Shown piece by piece: positions 24,997 through 35,175 of a DNA stretch of 64,000 bases. The notes under the pieces were generated by a model. That model was not told the origin of the DNA. It did not search any database and worked only from the letters and a program-made list of their open reading frames with translations. The stretch comes from Bradyrhizobium mercantei (GTDB lineage: Bacteria; Pseudomonadota; Alphaproteobacteria; Rhizobiales; Xanthobacteraceae), in NCBI RefSeq assembly GCF_001982635.1, contig NZ_MKFI01000001.1, forward strand, positions 1,258,891 to 1,322,890, given 5' to 3'. Position 1 is the stretch's first letter, and every line of letters starts with the position of its first letter. A program made the position numbers and the translations under genes.

Positions 24997-26007
24997 ATGA
25001 ACGCTTTCGAGATCCTCCTGTCGCTGATCGCCGCGGCTTTGGCCGCAGCGATCTCGGCCGTCCTGATCCGCCTGACGCGGCCGCTGCTGCTGCGCGTGGC
25101 GCTGGCGAAGCCGAATGCGCGCTCGTCGCACCGCATTCCAACGCCGCAGGGCGCCGGCATCGCGGTCATCGCGGCCACGCTGCTCGCGGCCGGGCTGGTG
25201 ATCGCGCTGACCGGATCGCCGGATCTGACGATTCCATTGATCGTGTTCGCGGCCTGCCTGTTCATCGCAGTGGTGGGCTTCGCCGACGACATGCACTCCC
25301 TGCCCGTCGTCCCGCGGCTGTTGCTGCAGGGTGCCGCCGTCGCGGCGGTGCTGTTCTCGCTGCCGGGCGATCTCAAGCTCGTTCCGGCCTGCCCGGTCTG
25401 GCTCGAACGCGGCCTGCTGCTGATCGCCGGCCTCTGGTTCGTCAACCTCGTCAACTTCATGGACGGGCTCGACCTGATGACGGCGGCCGAGGCTGTGCCG
25501 ATCACGGTCGCGGTTGCGCTGCTCGGCAGCTTCGGCCACCTCCCGCCTGCGCCCGCGCTGGTCGCGGCAGCGCTGTGCGGCGCGCTGCTCGGCTTCGCGC
25601 CGTTCAACCGGCCGGTGGCAAAGATCTTCCTCGGCGATGTCGGCAGCCTGCCGATCGGCCTGCTGCTCGGCTGGTGCCTGCTCGAGCTTGCCCTGCATCA
25701 GCAATTCGCTGCCGCGCTGCTGCTGCCGCTGTACTATCTGGCGGATGCGACGGTCACGCTGTTTCGCCGCATGGCGCGGCGCGAGCCGTTCTGGGCCGCG
25801 CACCGCTCGCACTTCTATCAGCGCGCCACCGACAACGGCTTTTCGGTATGGCGCGTCGTCGGCGAGGTCTTTGCGCTCAACGTGGTGCTGGCGCTGCTCG
25901 CTTTCGCCTCGGTCGCCCTCAATTCCCTCACCGCGGATATCGCCCTGCTGCTGGCCGGCGCACTCGGCGTCGCCTGGCAGCTGCGCCGGTTCTCGCGACC
26001 GCTCTGA
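24997..26007 (+). CDS. WecA/MraY-family undecaprenyl-phosphate sugar-1-phosphate transferase
   Basis: A 336-residue polytopic enzyme of glycosyltransferase family 4 (MraY/WecA/WbpL). Motifs in order: SSHRIPTPQGAGI near the N-terminus, VGFADDMHSLP with the metal-binding Asp pair, NLVNFMDGLDLM, FLGDVGSLPIG, and the basic-His loop HRSHFYQRA. It would start O-antigen or exopolysaccharide synthesis by moving a sugar-phosphate from a UDP-sugar to undecaprenyl phosphate at the inner membrane. The ATG at 24997 is chosen because the longer frame overlaps the upstream gene with an Arg-rich, non-family prefix. Confidence 0.9.
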   Translation: MNAFEILLSLIAAALAAAISAVLIRLTRPLLLRVALAKPNARSSHRIPTPQGAGIAVIAATLLAAGLVIALTGSPDLTIPLIVFAACLFIAVVGFADDMHSLPVVPRLLLQGAAVAAVLFSLPGDLKLVPACPVWLERGLLLIAGLWFVNLVNFMDGLDLMTAAEAVPITVAVALLGSFGHLPPAPALVAAALCGALLGFAPFNRPVAKIFLGDVGSLPIGLLLGWCLLELALHQQFAAALLLPLYYLADATVTLFRRMARREPFWAAHRSHFYQRATDNGFSVWRVVGEVFALNVVLALLAFASVALNSLTADIALLLAGALGVAWQLRRFSRPL

Positions 26008-26012
26008 TCAGG

Positions 26013-26954
26013 TCAGACATCGTTCGGGCGCAACGCAAGTCGCAGCCCCTCATCGAGGCTGATCGGCTGCTGCCATCCGGTGCTCGCGACCTTGGAGAGA
26101 TCGAGTTCGAGGGAAGCGAACAGGCTGTCATAGGCTTCCTTGCGGCCGCCGATCGTGAGCGACATCTTCAGCAGCGATGACGGCAGCCAGAACAGGCGCG
26201 GCGAGGTGTCTGCCGCGCGGGCCAGACGCTCGACGAATTCGCGCGTCGAGACCTGTTCGCGGTCGGCCACCAGGAACACGTCGAAATCATTTCCCGGTTG
26301 CGACAGCCGGTACAGGATGAACGACGCCAGGTTTTCCGCCGACAGGAACGCGCGGCGATTCCTCACATAGGCGAGCGGAAGCGGCATGCGCTTGATCACC
26401 GCACGCTTGAGCAAGGCAAAATTTCCCTTCGCACCTGCGCCGTAGATCAGCGGCGGCCGGATGACGGTCACCCGCATGCCGCTGCCCGGCACGATTTCCT
26501 TCAAGCCGACCTCGGCGGCCGCTTTCGAGTTTCCGTAGAGGCCGCGAGGCGTCAGGACATCGTCCTCGCGAAACGGAGGACGCCCGTAATTGCTCCGGCC
26601 ATGCACCAGGATCGTGCTGACGAAAATGAAATCCCGGATCCCGGCCGCGGCCGCGGAACGCGCCAGGTGCAGCGTGCCCTCGATATTGACGTTGCGGTAG
26701 AGCTCGATCGCGTCTTCGTCGGACTGCTGGTGAACGCGGGCCGCGAGATGAACGACGGCGTCGACGCCGTCGAGCGCGGCGCGCCAGTCGGTGGCAGGAC
26801 TGAGCGAGCCGATCATCACGTCGTTGGCATCCTGCGGCGGGGTTCGCACCGCGCGGCGCACCACCCAGCCATTGCGCGCCAGCTCGGGCACCACATGGCG
26901 GCCGACGAAGCCGCTGGCGCCCGTGACCAGAACCGTCCGGCGGCGATCCGTCAT
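26013..26954 (-). CDS. NAD-dependent epimerase/dehydratase (extended SDR)
   Basis: A 313-residue nucleotide-sugar SDR. The cofactor motif TGASGFVGRHV is at residues 11-21, and the catalytic YxxxK is in LYGNSKAAAEVGL. The C-terminal part (FLPS-type WLPSSLLKMSL) resembles WbpV/Gne-like 4-epimerases that pair with WecA-type initiators. It is convergent with the WecA-like gene (5-bp gap) and overlaps the upstream GT4 gene by 4 bp, so it is coupled to that gene. Confidence 0.87.
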   Translation of the reverse strand: MTDRRRTVLVTGASGFVGRHVVPELARNGWVVRRAVRTPPQDANDVMIGSLSPATDWRAALDGVDAVVHLAARVHQQSDEDAIELYRNVNIEGTLHLARSAAAAGIRDFIFVSTILVHGRSNYGRPPFREDDVLTPRGLYGNSKAAAEVGLKEIVPGSGMRVTVIRPPLIYGAGAKGNFALLKRAVIKRMPLPLAYVRNRRAFLSAENLASFILYRLSQPGNDFDVFLVADREQVSTREFVERLARAADTSPRLFWLPSSLLKMSLTIGGRKEAYDSLFASLELDLSKVASTGWQQPISLDEGLRLALRPNDV

Positions 26955-28165
26955 GCCGTCCGCTCCATATCACGATTGGATAGCAGCTCCGCGACCAGCG
27001 CGGCGTAGCTCGCCAGCGCCCGCTCGGGACTGAAGGTGCGCGCGGTCGCAACCGCACGTTCGGCCATCGCGGCATCCTGCGATCGCGACGCCAGCCTGAC
27101 GGCATCGGCGAGCTGATCGGGCCGGCCCGGCGTGACGACCCAGCCCAACCCGTTCTCACTGACGGTGAGCGCCGCCTCGGCCTCGGGCTCGGAGACCAGG
27201 ATAACGGGCCGGCCGGCCGCGAGCAGATTATAGAACCGGCTCGGCACCGACACGCCGGCGACGTCCTTGCGATAGGGAATGAGCCAGACGTCGGCACTGG
27301 AGAGCAGCGCATCCAGCTCGCCGTCCGCGACGCGGTCGACCAGCGTGACGTTGGCGAGTTGCGCTGACGCCTGCATCTCCTTCAGCCGCGCGAATCCCAT
27401 GCCCCACCCCGACAGCAGGAAGTGGATGTCGCGTTCATCGCGCAGCAGCCGCGCAGCCTGGAACACGATGTCAGGATCGTGGGTGAAGCCCAGATTGCCC
27501 GACAGCCCGACGACGAAGCGCGCGGCGATCGCCTTGCGAAACGGATTGTCGGGACTGACCGGCCGGTTGCCGGGGGTGAGCGTGGCCCAGTTCGGGATGA
27601 ACCTGATCTTGTCCTGGGTCATTCCGCCATAGCGCAGCAACAGCTTCTCGGCGTCGCGGCCGATGACGATGACGGCGTTCAAGGCGCGAAACATCAGCGC
27701 GTTGATCGCGCGCATTGCGCGCGCAACCAGCGAGGACGGCCGCAGCAACCCGGCCATGACCAGCACGTCGGGAAACAAATCGTGCAGGATCAGCGCCGAC
27801 TTCGCGCCCTTCAACGTTGCGGCGGCGGCCACCGCATAGGGAAGCGTGAACGGCGCGGTCACCGTCAGCGCCACGTCGCCGCGCTTGAGCCGCGACAGCA
27901 GCGCAAGGAAGATCCGGCCGGTGAACAGCGCCTCCGCCAGCGCGCGCTTGACCAGCGCCGCCTTGCCCGGCAGCCAGTTCCTGATCTCGACGACGGCGGG
28001 TCGCCCGGGCGCGGCCGCCCGCGCCGAGCCCGGCATCCCGGAGACCACCATCACTTCCGCCTCCTGCGCGATCCGCTCGGCGATCGCGGACATGATCGCG
28101 GCGGTCGTGCTGTGGTCCGGCGGATAGTGCTGGCTGACGACCACGACTTTTCGAGAATGAGGCAT
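26951..28165 (-). CDS. Glycosyltransferase family 4 (WbuB-like)
   Basis: A 404-residue GT4 enzyme. It begins KVVVVSQHYPPDHSTTAA, typical of WbuB/WbpH-like O-antigen transferases, and the donor lobe contains FVVGLSGNLGFTHDPDIV and the C-terminal PSRFYNLLAAGRPVILVSEPEAEA. Its stop overlaps the start of the epimerase gene. The ATG at 28165 is used; a TTG directly before it is possible. It probably adds the second sugar of a lipid-linked repeat unit, which is inference. Confidence 0.87.
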   Translation of the reverse strand: MPHSRKVVVVSQHYPPDHSTTAAIMSAIAERIAQEAEVMVVSGMPGSARAAAPGRPAVVEIRNWLPGKAALVKRALAEALFTGRIFLALLSRLKRGDVALTVTAPFTLPYAVAAAATLKGAKSALILHDLFPDVLVMAGLLRPSSLVARAMRAINALMFRALNAVIVIGRDAEKLLLRYGGMTQDKIRFIPNWATLTPGNRPVSPDNPFRKAIAARFVVGLSGNLGFTHDPDIVFQAARLLRDERDIHFLLSGWGMGFARLKEMQASAQLANVTLVDRVADGELDALLSSADVWLIPYRKDVAGVSVPSRFYNLLAAGRPVILVSEPEAEAALTVSENGLGWVVTPGRPDQLADAVRLASRSQDAAMAERAVATARTFSPERALASYAALVAELLSNRDMERTA

Positions 28166-28213
28166 CAATGGCTTTCGAAACGATCCTGCCCCGTCGTCCG
28201 CAGGACGGCGTGG

Positions 28214-30127
28214 TCAGGCGGCATTCGATCCGAACTCGGGCACGGCGTCCTGAAGCACGGCGCGGATGGTGACGCGGTCATCCCTCTCGATCGCATCTTC
28301 CAGCGCCGCAAGCCACTTGCGCAGCGTCAACATCGGCGGCTGGTTCGGCTTGGCCGCCATGACGCCGGCAACGCCGATTTCGAGCGTCGGCTCCTGGCTT
28401 GCGAACAGGATCTCGTTCAGTCGCTCGCCGGGACGGATGCCGCTGAACACGATCTCGACGTCGACACCAGGTTGCAGGCCCGACAGACGGATCATCCGCT
28501 CGGCGAGATCGACGATCTTCACGGGCTGCCCCATGTTCAGCACATAGACCGAGACGTCGGGCCGCGCCGGCGTCACCGCATGCGTCGCTGCCGTGATCAC
28601 GAGATCGCAGGCTTCGCGAATGGTCATGAAGTAGCGAACCATGTCCGGATGGGTCACCGTGATCGGCCCGCCGGCCTCGATCTGGGCCTTGAATTTCGGC
28701 ACCACCGATCCGTTGGACGCCAGCACGTTGCCGAACCGCACCGAGATCAAGCGCATGTGCGGCCCGCCCCTGGCCTCGGTCATCAGGTCATGGTCCAGCG
28801 CCTGGCAGTACATCTCGGCAAAACGCTTGGTCAGGCCGAGCATCGAGACCGGCTCGATCGCCTTGTCGGTCGAGATCATCACCATCGCGCTCGCGCCCGC
28901 GGCGCGCGCCGCGTCGGCCACGTTGACCGAGCCGAAGATGTTGGTCTTGACCCCCTCGCTCCAGTCACGCTCCAGGATCGGCACATGCTTGAGCGCCGCG
29001 GCATGGAACACGATGTCGGGCTTGAACTCGCTCATCAGGCGCGTGATGCGCTCGCGGTCCCTGATGTCGGCGATGCGGCCCTCGATCTCGGGGCCAGAGT
29101 CGCGCGCGGACAGCGCCTCGGTGACCGCATAGAGCGCCGGCTCCGAGTTCTCCACGACCAAGAGACGCGCCGCGCCGAAGGTCGCGACCCGCTCGCAGAT
29201 TTCCGCGCCGATCGAGCCGCCGCCGCCGGTCACGATGACCGACTTGCCCTTCACCAGCGTCTCGAGCCGCGCGTAGTCGATCTTCTGGCTCGGGCGCAGC
29301 AGCAGGTCCTCGACCGCGACGTTGGTGAGCCGCGGCGCATCGCCGCCCTCCAGCGACGGCAGGCGGCTGACCATCAGGCCGAGCCGCTTGGCGCGCATCA
29401 GCACGCTCTCCGGATGCGCTTCCGGCTCGAATGCCGAAGGGGTCATGACCACGCGCTTGATCGGCCGCTGGCGGGCCTCGAAATCCCGAATCACGGCCTC
29501 GATGTCATCGACGCCGCCGACCACCGGAATGTTGCGGATCATCTGGCCGCGGTCCGCAACCGACGGCGAGAGCACGCCGACCGGCCAGAGCCGCTTGATC
29601 GCGCCGTTCTCGATACCGCGCAGCACGACTTCGGCATCGGCGGTGCGTCCGACCAGCAGTGCGGCCGCCGCGTTGTCCGAGCGGGCATGCAGGCGCGTGC
29701 GCGAATAGCGGAAATAGCGATAGCCCAGGCGCAACGCGCTCAGCGCGAACACCTCGAGGAAGAAGAACAGGATGATCGTGACCCGGCCGAGGAACACCGG
29801 GCTCGGCGAATTCGCTCCCGTGAAGAAGTAGACATAGTCGAGCACGACCAGTGCCAGCGTCAGCACCGCCGCGACCCGCAGGATATTCACGGCGTCGGGC
29901 AGCGAGGTGAAACGCCATTTCGCCGTGGTCAGATTGGAGAGGTAGCTGACGACGATGCTGAACAGCACGAACCAGGGCAGAATGAGCAGCAGATGCGGCA
30001 GCCGATCGGTCAGCAGGCTGCCTTCGAAACGCAGATAGAAGCTCGCCAGCAACGCAAACGTCGTCGCAAGCGCGTCATGCAGCAAAATCAGGAAGTTGCG
30101 CAGGGTAAATTGTGAAAGACGCGTCAT
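28214..30127 (-). CDS. WbpM/CapD/FlaA1-type nucleotide-sugar 4,6-dehydratase
   Basis: A 637-residue membrane-bound dehydratase. Four hydrophobic helices lie in residues 10-140, then a CoA-binding-like Rossmann region, and then the catalytic SDR domain with TGGGGSIGAEI near residue 300. In this large subfamily the usual SYK triad is SMK; here the motif SMLGLTK at about residues 428-434 keeps Met at the Tyr position. Such enzymes convert UDP-GlcNAc to UDP-4-keto-6-deoxy sugar for QuiNAc/FucNAc in O-antigens. It lies between the GT4 gene and the O-antigen ligase gene on the same strand. Confidence 0.92.
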   Translation of the reverse strand: MTRLSQFTLRNFLILLHDALATTFALLASFYLRFEGSLLTDRLPHLLLILPWFVLFSIVVSYLSNLTTAKWRFTSLPDAVNILRVAAVLTLALVVLDYVYFFTGANSPSPVFLGRVTIILFFFLEVFALSALRLGYRYFRYSRTRLHARSDNAAAALLVGRTADAEVVLRGIENGAIKRLWPVGVLSPSVADRGQMIRNIPVVGGVDDIEAVIRDFEARQRPIKRVVMTPSAFEPEAHPESVLMRAKRLGLMVSRLPSLEGGDAPRLTNVAVEDLLLRPSQKIDYARLETLVKGKSVIVTGGGGSIGAEICERVATFGAARLLVVENSEPALYAVTEALSARDSGPEIEGRIADIRDRERITRLMSEFKPDIVFHAAALKHVPILERDWSEGVKTNIFGSVNVADAARAAGASAMVMISTDKAIEPVSMLGLTKRFAEMYCQALDHDLMTEARGGPHMRLISVRFGNVLASNGSVVPKFKAQIEAGGPITVTHPDMVRYFMTIREACDLVITAATHAVTPARPDVSVYVLNMGQPVKIVDLAERMIRLSGLQPGVDVEIVFSGIRPGERLNEILFASQEPTLEIGVAGVMAAKPNQPPMLTLRKWLAALEDAIERDDRVTIRAVLQDAVPEFGSNAA

Positions 30128-30212
30128 CTAGCGGACGGGTTGCCGGCAACTGGGAGTTTGCGGTGGGACATTTGGCAGGCTGATAGCGTATCTGCAGTGC
30201 CCTTGCCAGCGA

Positions 30213-31505
30213 TCATGGACGGATGGGCGGTTCAGGTTCCATATCGGGCTCCAATCGTCCCTTCAGCACCATGCCGCCCGCGACCCCGACGCCCAGCACA
30301 TACATCCAGCCTTCGTGAAAGTCGAAAATGTGTGAATTAAACAACGAACTCGTAATATTCTGTACCACGACAAGAAGTCCGATCCAGTTGACGAGACCGT
30401 CGCCGCGGAACAGCAAGAGGTGCAGCAGCCACATCGCGTACAGGATCGCCACACCCACAATGCCCCACTGCACGGCGACGTTCAACGTTTGATTGTGAGG
30501 GTTGCCGATCACCTCGCCGGAGGCCTGGGTCACGCCGCCGGTCGCGACGCGCTCGAACAGGCCGCGGGTCGCTCCGGTGCCATGGCCGATGACCGGGGCC
30601 TCGGCGAAGAAGCCGAGCGACTTTCGCCAGAATTCGAGCCGCAAACCGACCGACGTCGGCTCGCCCCGCTGCATGTAGAGCTTGTAATCGCGCTGGAATG
30701 ATTCTGCCGTCCAGCGCAATTGCGGCGAGGCATACCACGCCACCACGGACAGCGCGGCGGTCGCGCAAAGAATCAGCAGGATGCTGCGCCAGCGCAGATG
30801 GAGCAGCGCAAACACCGCGAACATAATCGGAACCGTCACCAGCGCGGTCCGCGACACCACCACCAGCGCCATGTTGGCAAACAGGCTGAGCGCAATCGCG
30901 ATCAGCAGCAAGGCTGGCAGGATGCGCTTCGCCCGCAGCAGCATCACGATCGGATAGGCCAGCGCGACCGCGCACAAGGTGAATTCCTGGCTCTGGTCGA
31001 TGTAGTTCTTGACGAAGACGCCCTGCTCGCCGGGAGCGGGCGCCCGCAGCGCGAGGTGGGGATAGGCAAGCACCAGCCACGACATCAGCATCAACAGCGT
31101 GCAGGACACCAGGAAAGCCACGAACACCCACGTCCCGCGGGTCGAGCGCTGAAAATGATAGAGCAGGACCGGCAGCACCAGGAGCTTTGCGGTCGGCCCG
31201 ACCGCGTAAAATCGCGCGCCCCATGCCGCGTCCGACCAGAGCGTGCCGGCGAGCGCCAGGCAAAACAGTGCGATCGGCGCCACGCAGATCGGCCGCTTCA
31301 GCAGCATCCAGAACGCCTTCAGGTCGACGGTCGGCGCAATCGCGATCAACAGCACCACGCCGAAGATGCCGACCAGCGACGTCGACCACGGCAGCGACAG
31401 CGCGATCAGGACCGCGACCACATCGGTCGTGGTGTGCCAGCGCGCCGGATCGCGCCAGGCCGGGCACGCCGCGGCTTGTGCCGGGGATGCCATGCTCGCG
31501 CTCAC
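30213..31505 (-). CDS. O-antigen ligase/polymerase family membrane protein
   Basis: A 430-residue polytopic protein with about ten to twelve helices and a large periplasmic loop around residues 230-330. It shows the family feature [14 protein letters not shown] followed by [17 protein letters not shown], the conserved His-containing loop of WaaL/Wzy-like (O-antigen ligase domain) enzymes. It joins or polymerises O-chain at the periplasmic face. The start is a GTG at 31505 that overlaps the hldE stop as GTGA, implying coupling; an ATG four codons in is an alternative. Confidence 0.87.
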   Translation of the reverse strand: MSASMASPAQAAACPAWRDPARWHTTTDVVAVLIALSLPWSTSLVGIFGVVLLIAIAPTVDLKAFWMLLKRPICVAPIALFCLALAGTLWSDAAWGARFYAVGPTAKLLVLPVLLYHFQRSTRGTWVFVAFLVSCTLLMLMSWLVLAYPHLALRAPAPGEQGVFVKNYIDQSQEFTLCAVALAYPIVMLLRAKRILPALLLIAIALSLFANMALVVVSRTALVTVPIMFAVFALLHLRWRSILLILCATAALSVVAWYASPQLRWTAESFQRDYKLYMQRGEPTSVGLRLEFWRKSLGFFAEAPVIGHGTGATRGLFERVATGGVTQASGEVIGNPHNQTLNVAVQWGIVGVAILYAMWLLHLLLFRGDGLVNWIGLLVVVQNITSSLFNSHIFDFHEGWMYVLGVGVAGGMVLKGRLEPDMEPEPPIRP

Positions 31506-32974
31506 GCCTTGCCCTCGCGGGCCCGCGCAACCAGCGACGTCGTGCTGTGGCCGGGCAGGATCTCGACCAGCACCACCTCGCCGCCTGCGGCCTCGACGAT
31601 CTCGTGGCCGACCACCTGCTCGCGGGTATAGTCGCCGCCCTTGACCAGCACGCTCGGCCGCACCTTGGTGATCAAATTGATCGGCGTGTCCTCCGCGAAG
31701 ATCGCGACGAGGTCGACGGCTTCCAGCGCCGCCAGCACCTCGGCGCGGGCGCGCTCGTTCTGCACCGGACGCCCCTCGCCCTTCAGCCGCTTCACCGAGG
31801 CGTCGCTGTTCAAGCCGACGATCAGGCGGTCACAGGTGCTACGCGCGGCGGTCAGCACCTTGACGTGCCCGGGATGCAGGATGTCGAAGCAGCCATTGGT
31901 GAAGCCGATGCGCAGATCCTGCCGGCGCCATTCCGCGAGATGCGCATCGATATCGCCGCCGGCCGGGACGATCTTCTCTTCGGCCGCCAGCGACGCATGC
32001 GGCAGGATCCGTCGCCGCAGTTCATCGGACTTGACGATCGCGGTGCCGGTCTTGCCGACCGCAACCGCGGCCGCCGCGCTCGCGATCCGCAGCGCGCCTT
32101 CCCAGTCGGCGCCGCCTGCCAGCGCCAGTGCCAGCGCTGCGGCGACGGTATCGCCGGCCCCGGAGACATCGCGCACCTTGACCGGCAGCGCCGGCACATG
32201 GACCGAGCCGCCGTCGCGCGTCACCAGCGTCATGCCGCGCTCGCCCTGCGTCACCAGCATCGCCTCGCAATCCGCGAGATACATCGCATCGGGCGCGGCC
32301 TGCGCGATGCTGTCCTGACTATCGGCGCGGCTGCGGGTCGCCTCGGCGAACTCCTTGCGGTTCGGCGTCAGCACGGTCGCGCCGCGATAGATCGCCAGAT
32401 TGGCGCTCTTGGGATCGACGATCACGCGCTTGCCTGCCTGGCGCGCGGCGTCGATCACGTTGCGGATCACCCGCGCGGTGAGCACGCCCTTGGCATAGTC
32501 CGACAGTAGCACGATGTCGGCCTGCGCAAGGCGCGGCAGGATCGCATCGATCAGCTGCTGCTCGATCGCGGGCCCAGCCGGCGCGGCGAGCTCCCAATCG
32601 GAGCGCAGCATGTGGGTCGAGAATTGTTCGGAAACGAAGCGCACCTTGCGCGTGGTCGGCCGCGCGGCGTCGCGCACCAGCACGGTCTCGATCCCAGCCT
32701 CTTTCGCCAGCGCCTCCGACAGCGCCGTGCCGGCGGCATCCTCGCCGATCAGGCCGACGAAGATGCAGCGCCCACCCAGCGAAGCGATGTTGCGCGCGAC
32801 GTTGCCGGCGCCGCCGATATTGGTCTCGCTGCGCCGGACCGCGATCACCGGCGCCGGCGCCTCCGGCGAGATCCGCGACACCTCGCCATAGACGAACTCG
32901 TCGAGCATGAGGTCGCCGACGCAGAGCACGGTCTGGCCGGACATTGCACGCGAGATCGCTTCAAAATCGAACAT
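31502..32974 (-). CDS. hldE: Bifunctional heptose-7-phosphate kinase / heptose-1-phosphate adenylyltransferase
   Basis: A 490-residue two-domain enzyme of ADP-heptose synthesis for LPS inner core. The N-terminal ribokinase-type domain has [15 protein letters not shown] and the anion hole [13 protein letters not shown]. The C-terminal nucleotidyltransferase domain begins with [17 protein letters not shown] at about residue 357 and contains the HxGH-type HPGH site. Length matches fused RfaE. It is 18 bp downstream of hldD and overlaps the ligase gene. Confidence 0.95.
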   Translation of the reverse strand: MFDFEAISRAMSGQTVLCVGDLMLDEFVYGEVSRISPEAPAPVIAVRRSETNIGGAGNVARNIASLGGRCIFVGLIGEDAAGTALSEALAKEAGIETVLVRDAARPTTRKVRFVSEQFSTHMLRSDWELAAPAGPAIEQQLIDAILPRLAQADIVLLSDYAKGVLTARVIRNVIDAARQAGKRVIVDPKSANLAIYRGATVLTPNRKEFAEATRSRADSQDSIAQAAPDAMYLADCEAMLVTQGERGMTLVTRDGGSVHVPALPVKVRDVSGAGDTVAAALALALAGGADWEGALRIASAAAAVAVGKTGTAIVKSDELRRRILPHASLAAEEKIVPAGGDIDAHLAEWRRQDLRIGFTNGCFDILHPGHVKVLTAARSTCDRLIVGLNSDASVKRLKGEGRPVQNERARAEVLAALEAVDLVAIFAEDTPINLITKVRPSVLVKGGDYTREQVVGHEIVEAAGGEVVLVEILPGHSTTSLVARAREGKA

Positions 32975-32992
32975 CAGTCACCGTCATCCGCT

Positions 32993-33973
32993 CTAGCGAT
33001 AGCGATCCGCGCGATCGAGAAAGCCCTTCACATAGGCCCCGACCGCGTCCTCCAGGCGGGTGAAGCCGCCATTATATCCGGCGCGCGCGAGACGATCGAC
33101 GACGCTCTCGGTGAAGTACTGGTAGCTGCCGCGGATCTGCTCGGGCATGTCGACATACTCAATGTTCGGCGGAAGCCCGAGCGCGCCATAGGCCGAGACG
33201 ATCAGGTCCTTGAAGCTGCGTGCCTTGCCGGTGCCGACATTGAACAGCCCGGAGACCCGCGGCGTCGCGATCAGCCACATCATCACCCGCACGACGTCGT
33301 CGACATAGATGAAGTCGCGGCGCTGATCGCCGTCGGCGATCCCCTCGCGATGCGACTTGAACAGCTGCACGACGCGGCCCTCCCTGATGTCGTCGAAGCG
33401 GCGCGCCAAGACGCTCATCATCGGGCCCTTGTGATACTCGTTCGGGCCGAACACGTTGAAGAATTTCAGCCCCGCCCATTGCGGCGGTAGCGGCTGGCCC
33501 TTCGCTGCGCGCTCGGCAACCACGAGGTCGAACAGCTGCTTGCTCCAGCCGTACAGGTTCATCGGCCGCAGCCGCTTCAGCGCCTCGACCGAGCCATCGT
33601 CGTCGAAGCCCTGGTCGCCGTCGCCATAGGTCGCGGCCGAGGAGGCATAGATGAACGGCGTGGCATTCGCGGTGCACCAGTCGAGCAGCCGCATCGAGAG
33701 GCGGAAATTGGTCTCGATCACCAGGTCGCCGTCGGTTGCGGTGGTCTCGGAGATGGCGCCGAGATGGACAATGCCGTCCAGCCGCCGCCCCTTGAGCCAG
33801 TCGCCGAGCTCGGCCGGAGGGACGACGTCGGCCAGCTGACGCTTGGCCAGGTTCCGCCACTTGCCGTCCTGCCCAAGCAGATCGCAGACCGCCACATCGC
33901 TGCGCCCGGCGTCATTCAACGCGGCCACGACGTTCGATCCGATAAAACCGGCACCCCCGGTTACCAGAAACAT
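32993..33973 (-). CDS. hldD: ADP-L-glycero-D-manno-heptose 6-epimerase
   Basis: A 326-residue SDR epimerase that converts ADP-D,D-heptose to ADP-L,D-heptose. Visible features are the NADP site VTGGAGFIGSNVV at residues 4-16, the YxxxK site in NLYGWSKQLFDL, and the HldD-typical KFFNVFGPNEYHKG. It is the first gene of a run hldD-hldE-ligase on the minus strand. gmhA and gmhB are not in the window. Confidence 0.94.
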   Translation of the reverse strand: MFLVTGGAGFIGSNVVAALNDAGRSDVAVCDLLGQDGKWRNLAKRQLADVVPPAELGDWLKGRRLDGIVHLGAISETTATDGDLVIETNFRLSMRLLDWCTANATPFIYASSAATYGDGDQGFDDDGSVEALKRLRPMNLYGWSKQLFDLVVAERAAKGQPLPPQWAGLKFFNVFGPNEYHKGPMMSVLARRFDDIREGRVVQLFKSHREGIADGDQRRDFIYVDDVVRVMMWLIATPRVSGLFNVGTGKARSFKDLIVSAYGALGLPPNIEYVDMPEQIRGSYQYFTESVVDRLARAGYNGGFTRLEDAVGAYVKGFLDRADRYR

Positions 33974-34110
33974 TATGAAATCCCGCCAGATTCCTTTGCC
34001 AGCCGCCAGCTTTGCCCCACTCCCGCGCCACAGGCAACGGCGGCTTTACCTCTCATCGCGAACCGGTTACCGACTTGGCCGCGCCCGATCCGGCTTTGGC
34101 CTATTTAGAA

Positions 34111-35175
34111 ATGAATACTGATTCAATATCTGATATCGAAACGCAGGATGCTGAGGATACCAGACCTATCCTCGTCGTGCCCTATGTTTGGATCGGCGAT
34201 TTCGTGCGCGGCCACACCGTGGTGCGGGTACTGCGCAAGCGCTGGCCGAACCGGCCGGTCGACCTCCTGACCACCCGCCTCTGCGCCCCGCTGGTCGATT
34301 ACATGCCCGGGGTCCGCGCCGGGATCGTGTTCGACCTGCCGCGCAGCCGGCTGGCGCTGGCCCAGCAGCGGGCGTTGGCCGCCGAGCTCCGCTCCCGGAA
34401 CTACGCCACCGCACTGGTGCTGCCGCGGACCTGGAAGGCTGCGATCGCCCCGGCGCTGGCGGGCATCCCCGAACGGGTCGGCTTCTTCGGCGAGGCGCGG
34501 TTCGGCCTGATCAACGCGATGCGCTGGCGCGAGAAGCAGCAGCCACGTTTCATCGACAAGAACGCCATCCTGGCGCTGCCCGACGGCGCCGCCCGCCCGC
34601 CGGAATGGCCGGTGCCGCAGCTCCGGGTTCCCGCAGACGAGGTCAGCCGCTGGCGGCAGGCCAATGGCCTCGGCACCGGCCCTGCCGTCGCGCTGGGACC
34701 GGGATCCGTCGGCGCCTCGAAGCGCTGGACCTATTATCCGGAAGCCGCCCGGCTGTTCGCCGAACATGGCTTCGACGTCTGGGTGGTCGGCGGGCCTGGC
34801 GAGAAAGCGCTGGCGCAGGAGATCGTGGCCGCCGGCGGCGCGCGGGTCCGCGATCTCACCGGCACCGATTTGCGCAACGGCGCGCTGGCGATGGCCGCGG
34901 CCAGCGTCGCGATCTCTAACGACTCCGGGCTGATGCACATCGCGGCCGCGATCGGGACGCCGACGATGGGCATCTTCGGCCCGACCGATCCCTATCTCTG
35001 GGCGCCCCTCAACGGCCTCGCCGCGACGGTGCGGCAGACCAGGAGCAAGCTGCCGTGCCAGCCGTGCCAGCGCACGGTCTGCACCATGAACGACCATCGC
35101 TGCATGCGCGACATCGCGCCCGAAGAGGTCGTGGAGATCGCGCAGCGCGTGCTGGCTCAGATCAGCGTGCGATAG
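34111..35175 (+). CDS. LPS heptosyltransferase (GT9, WaaF-like)
   Basis: A 354-residue GT-B glycosyltransferase of family 9. The N-lobe begins ILVVPYVWIGDFVRGHTVVRVLRKRWP, and the donor lobe carries GPGSVGASKRW and ISNDSGLMHIAAAIGTPTMGIFGPTDP, both characteristic of heptosyltransferase II. It adds heptose to the inner core. The ATG at 34111 is used: upstream codons would have no family similarity and start with TTG. It is divergent from hldD, and its end overlaps the convergent GT4 gene by 19 bp. Confidence 0.9.
   Translation: MNTDSISDIETQDAEDTRPILVVPYVWIGDFVRGHTVVRVLRKRWPNRPVDLLTTRLCAPLVDYMPGVRAGIVFDLPRSRLALAQQRALAAELRSRNYATALVLPRTWKAAIAPALAGIPERVGFFGEARFGLINAMRWREKQQPRFIDKNAILALPDGAARPPEWPVPQLRVPADEVSRWRQANGLGTGPAVALGPGSVGASKRWTYYPEAARLFAEHGFDVWVVGGPGEKALAQEIVAAGGARVRDLTGTDLRNGALAMAAASVAISNDSGLMHIAAAIGTPTMGIFGPTDPYLWAPLNGLAATVRQTRSKLPCQPCQRTVCTMNDHRCMRDIAPEEVVEIAQRVLAQISVR

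Noticed and set aside
27422..30115. An 897-codon open frame on the plus strand
   Set aside because: It lies antisense to the GT4 and WbpM-like genes, is rich in His/Arg/Gln, and shows no family motif; it is a high-GC codon-bias shadow.
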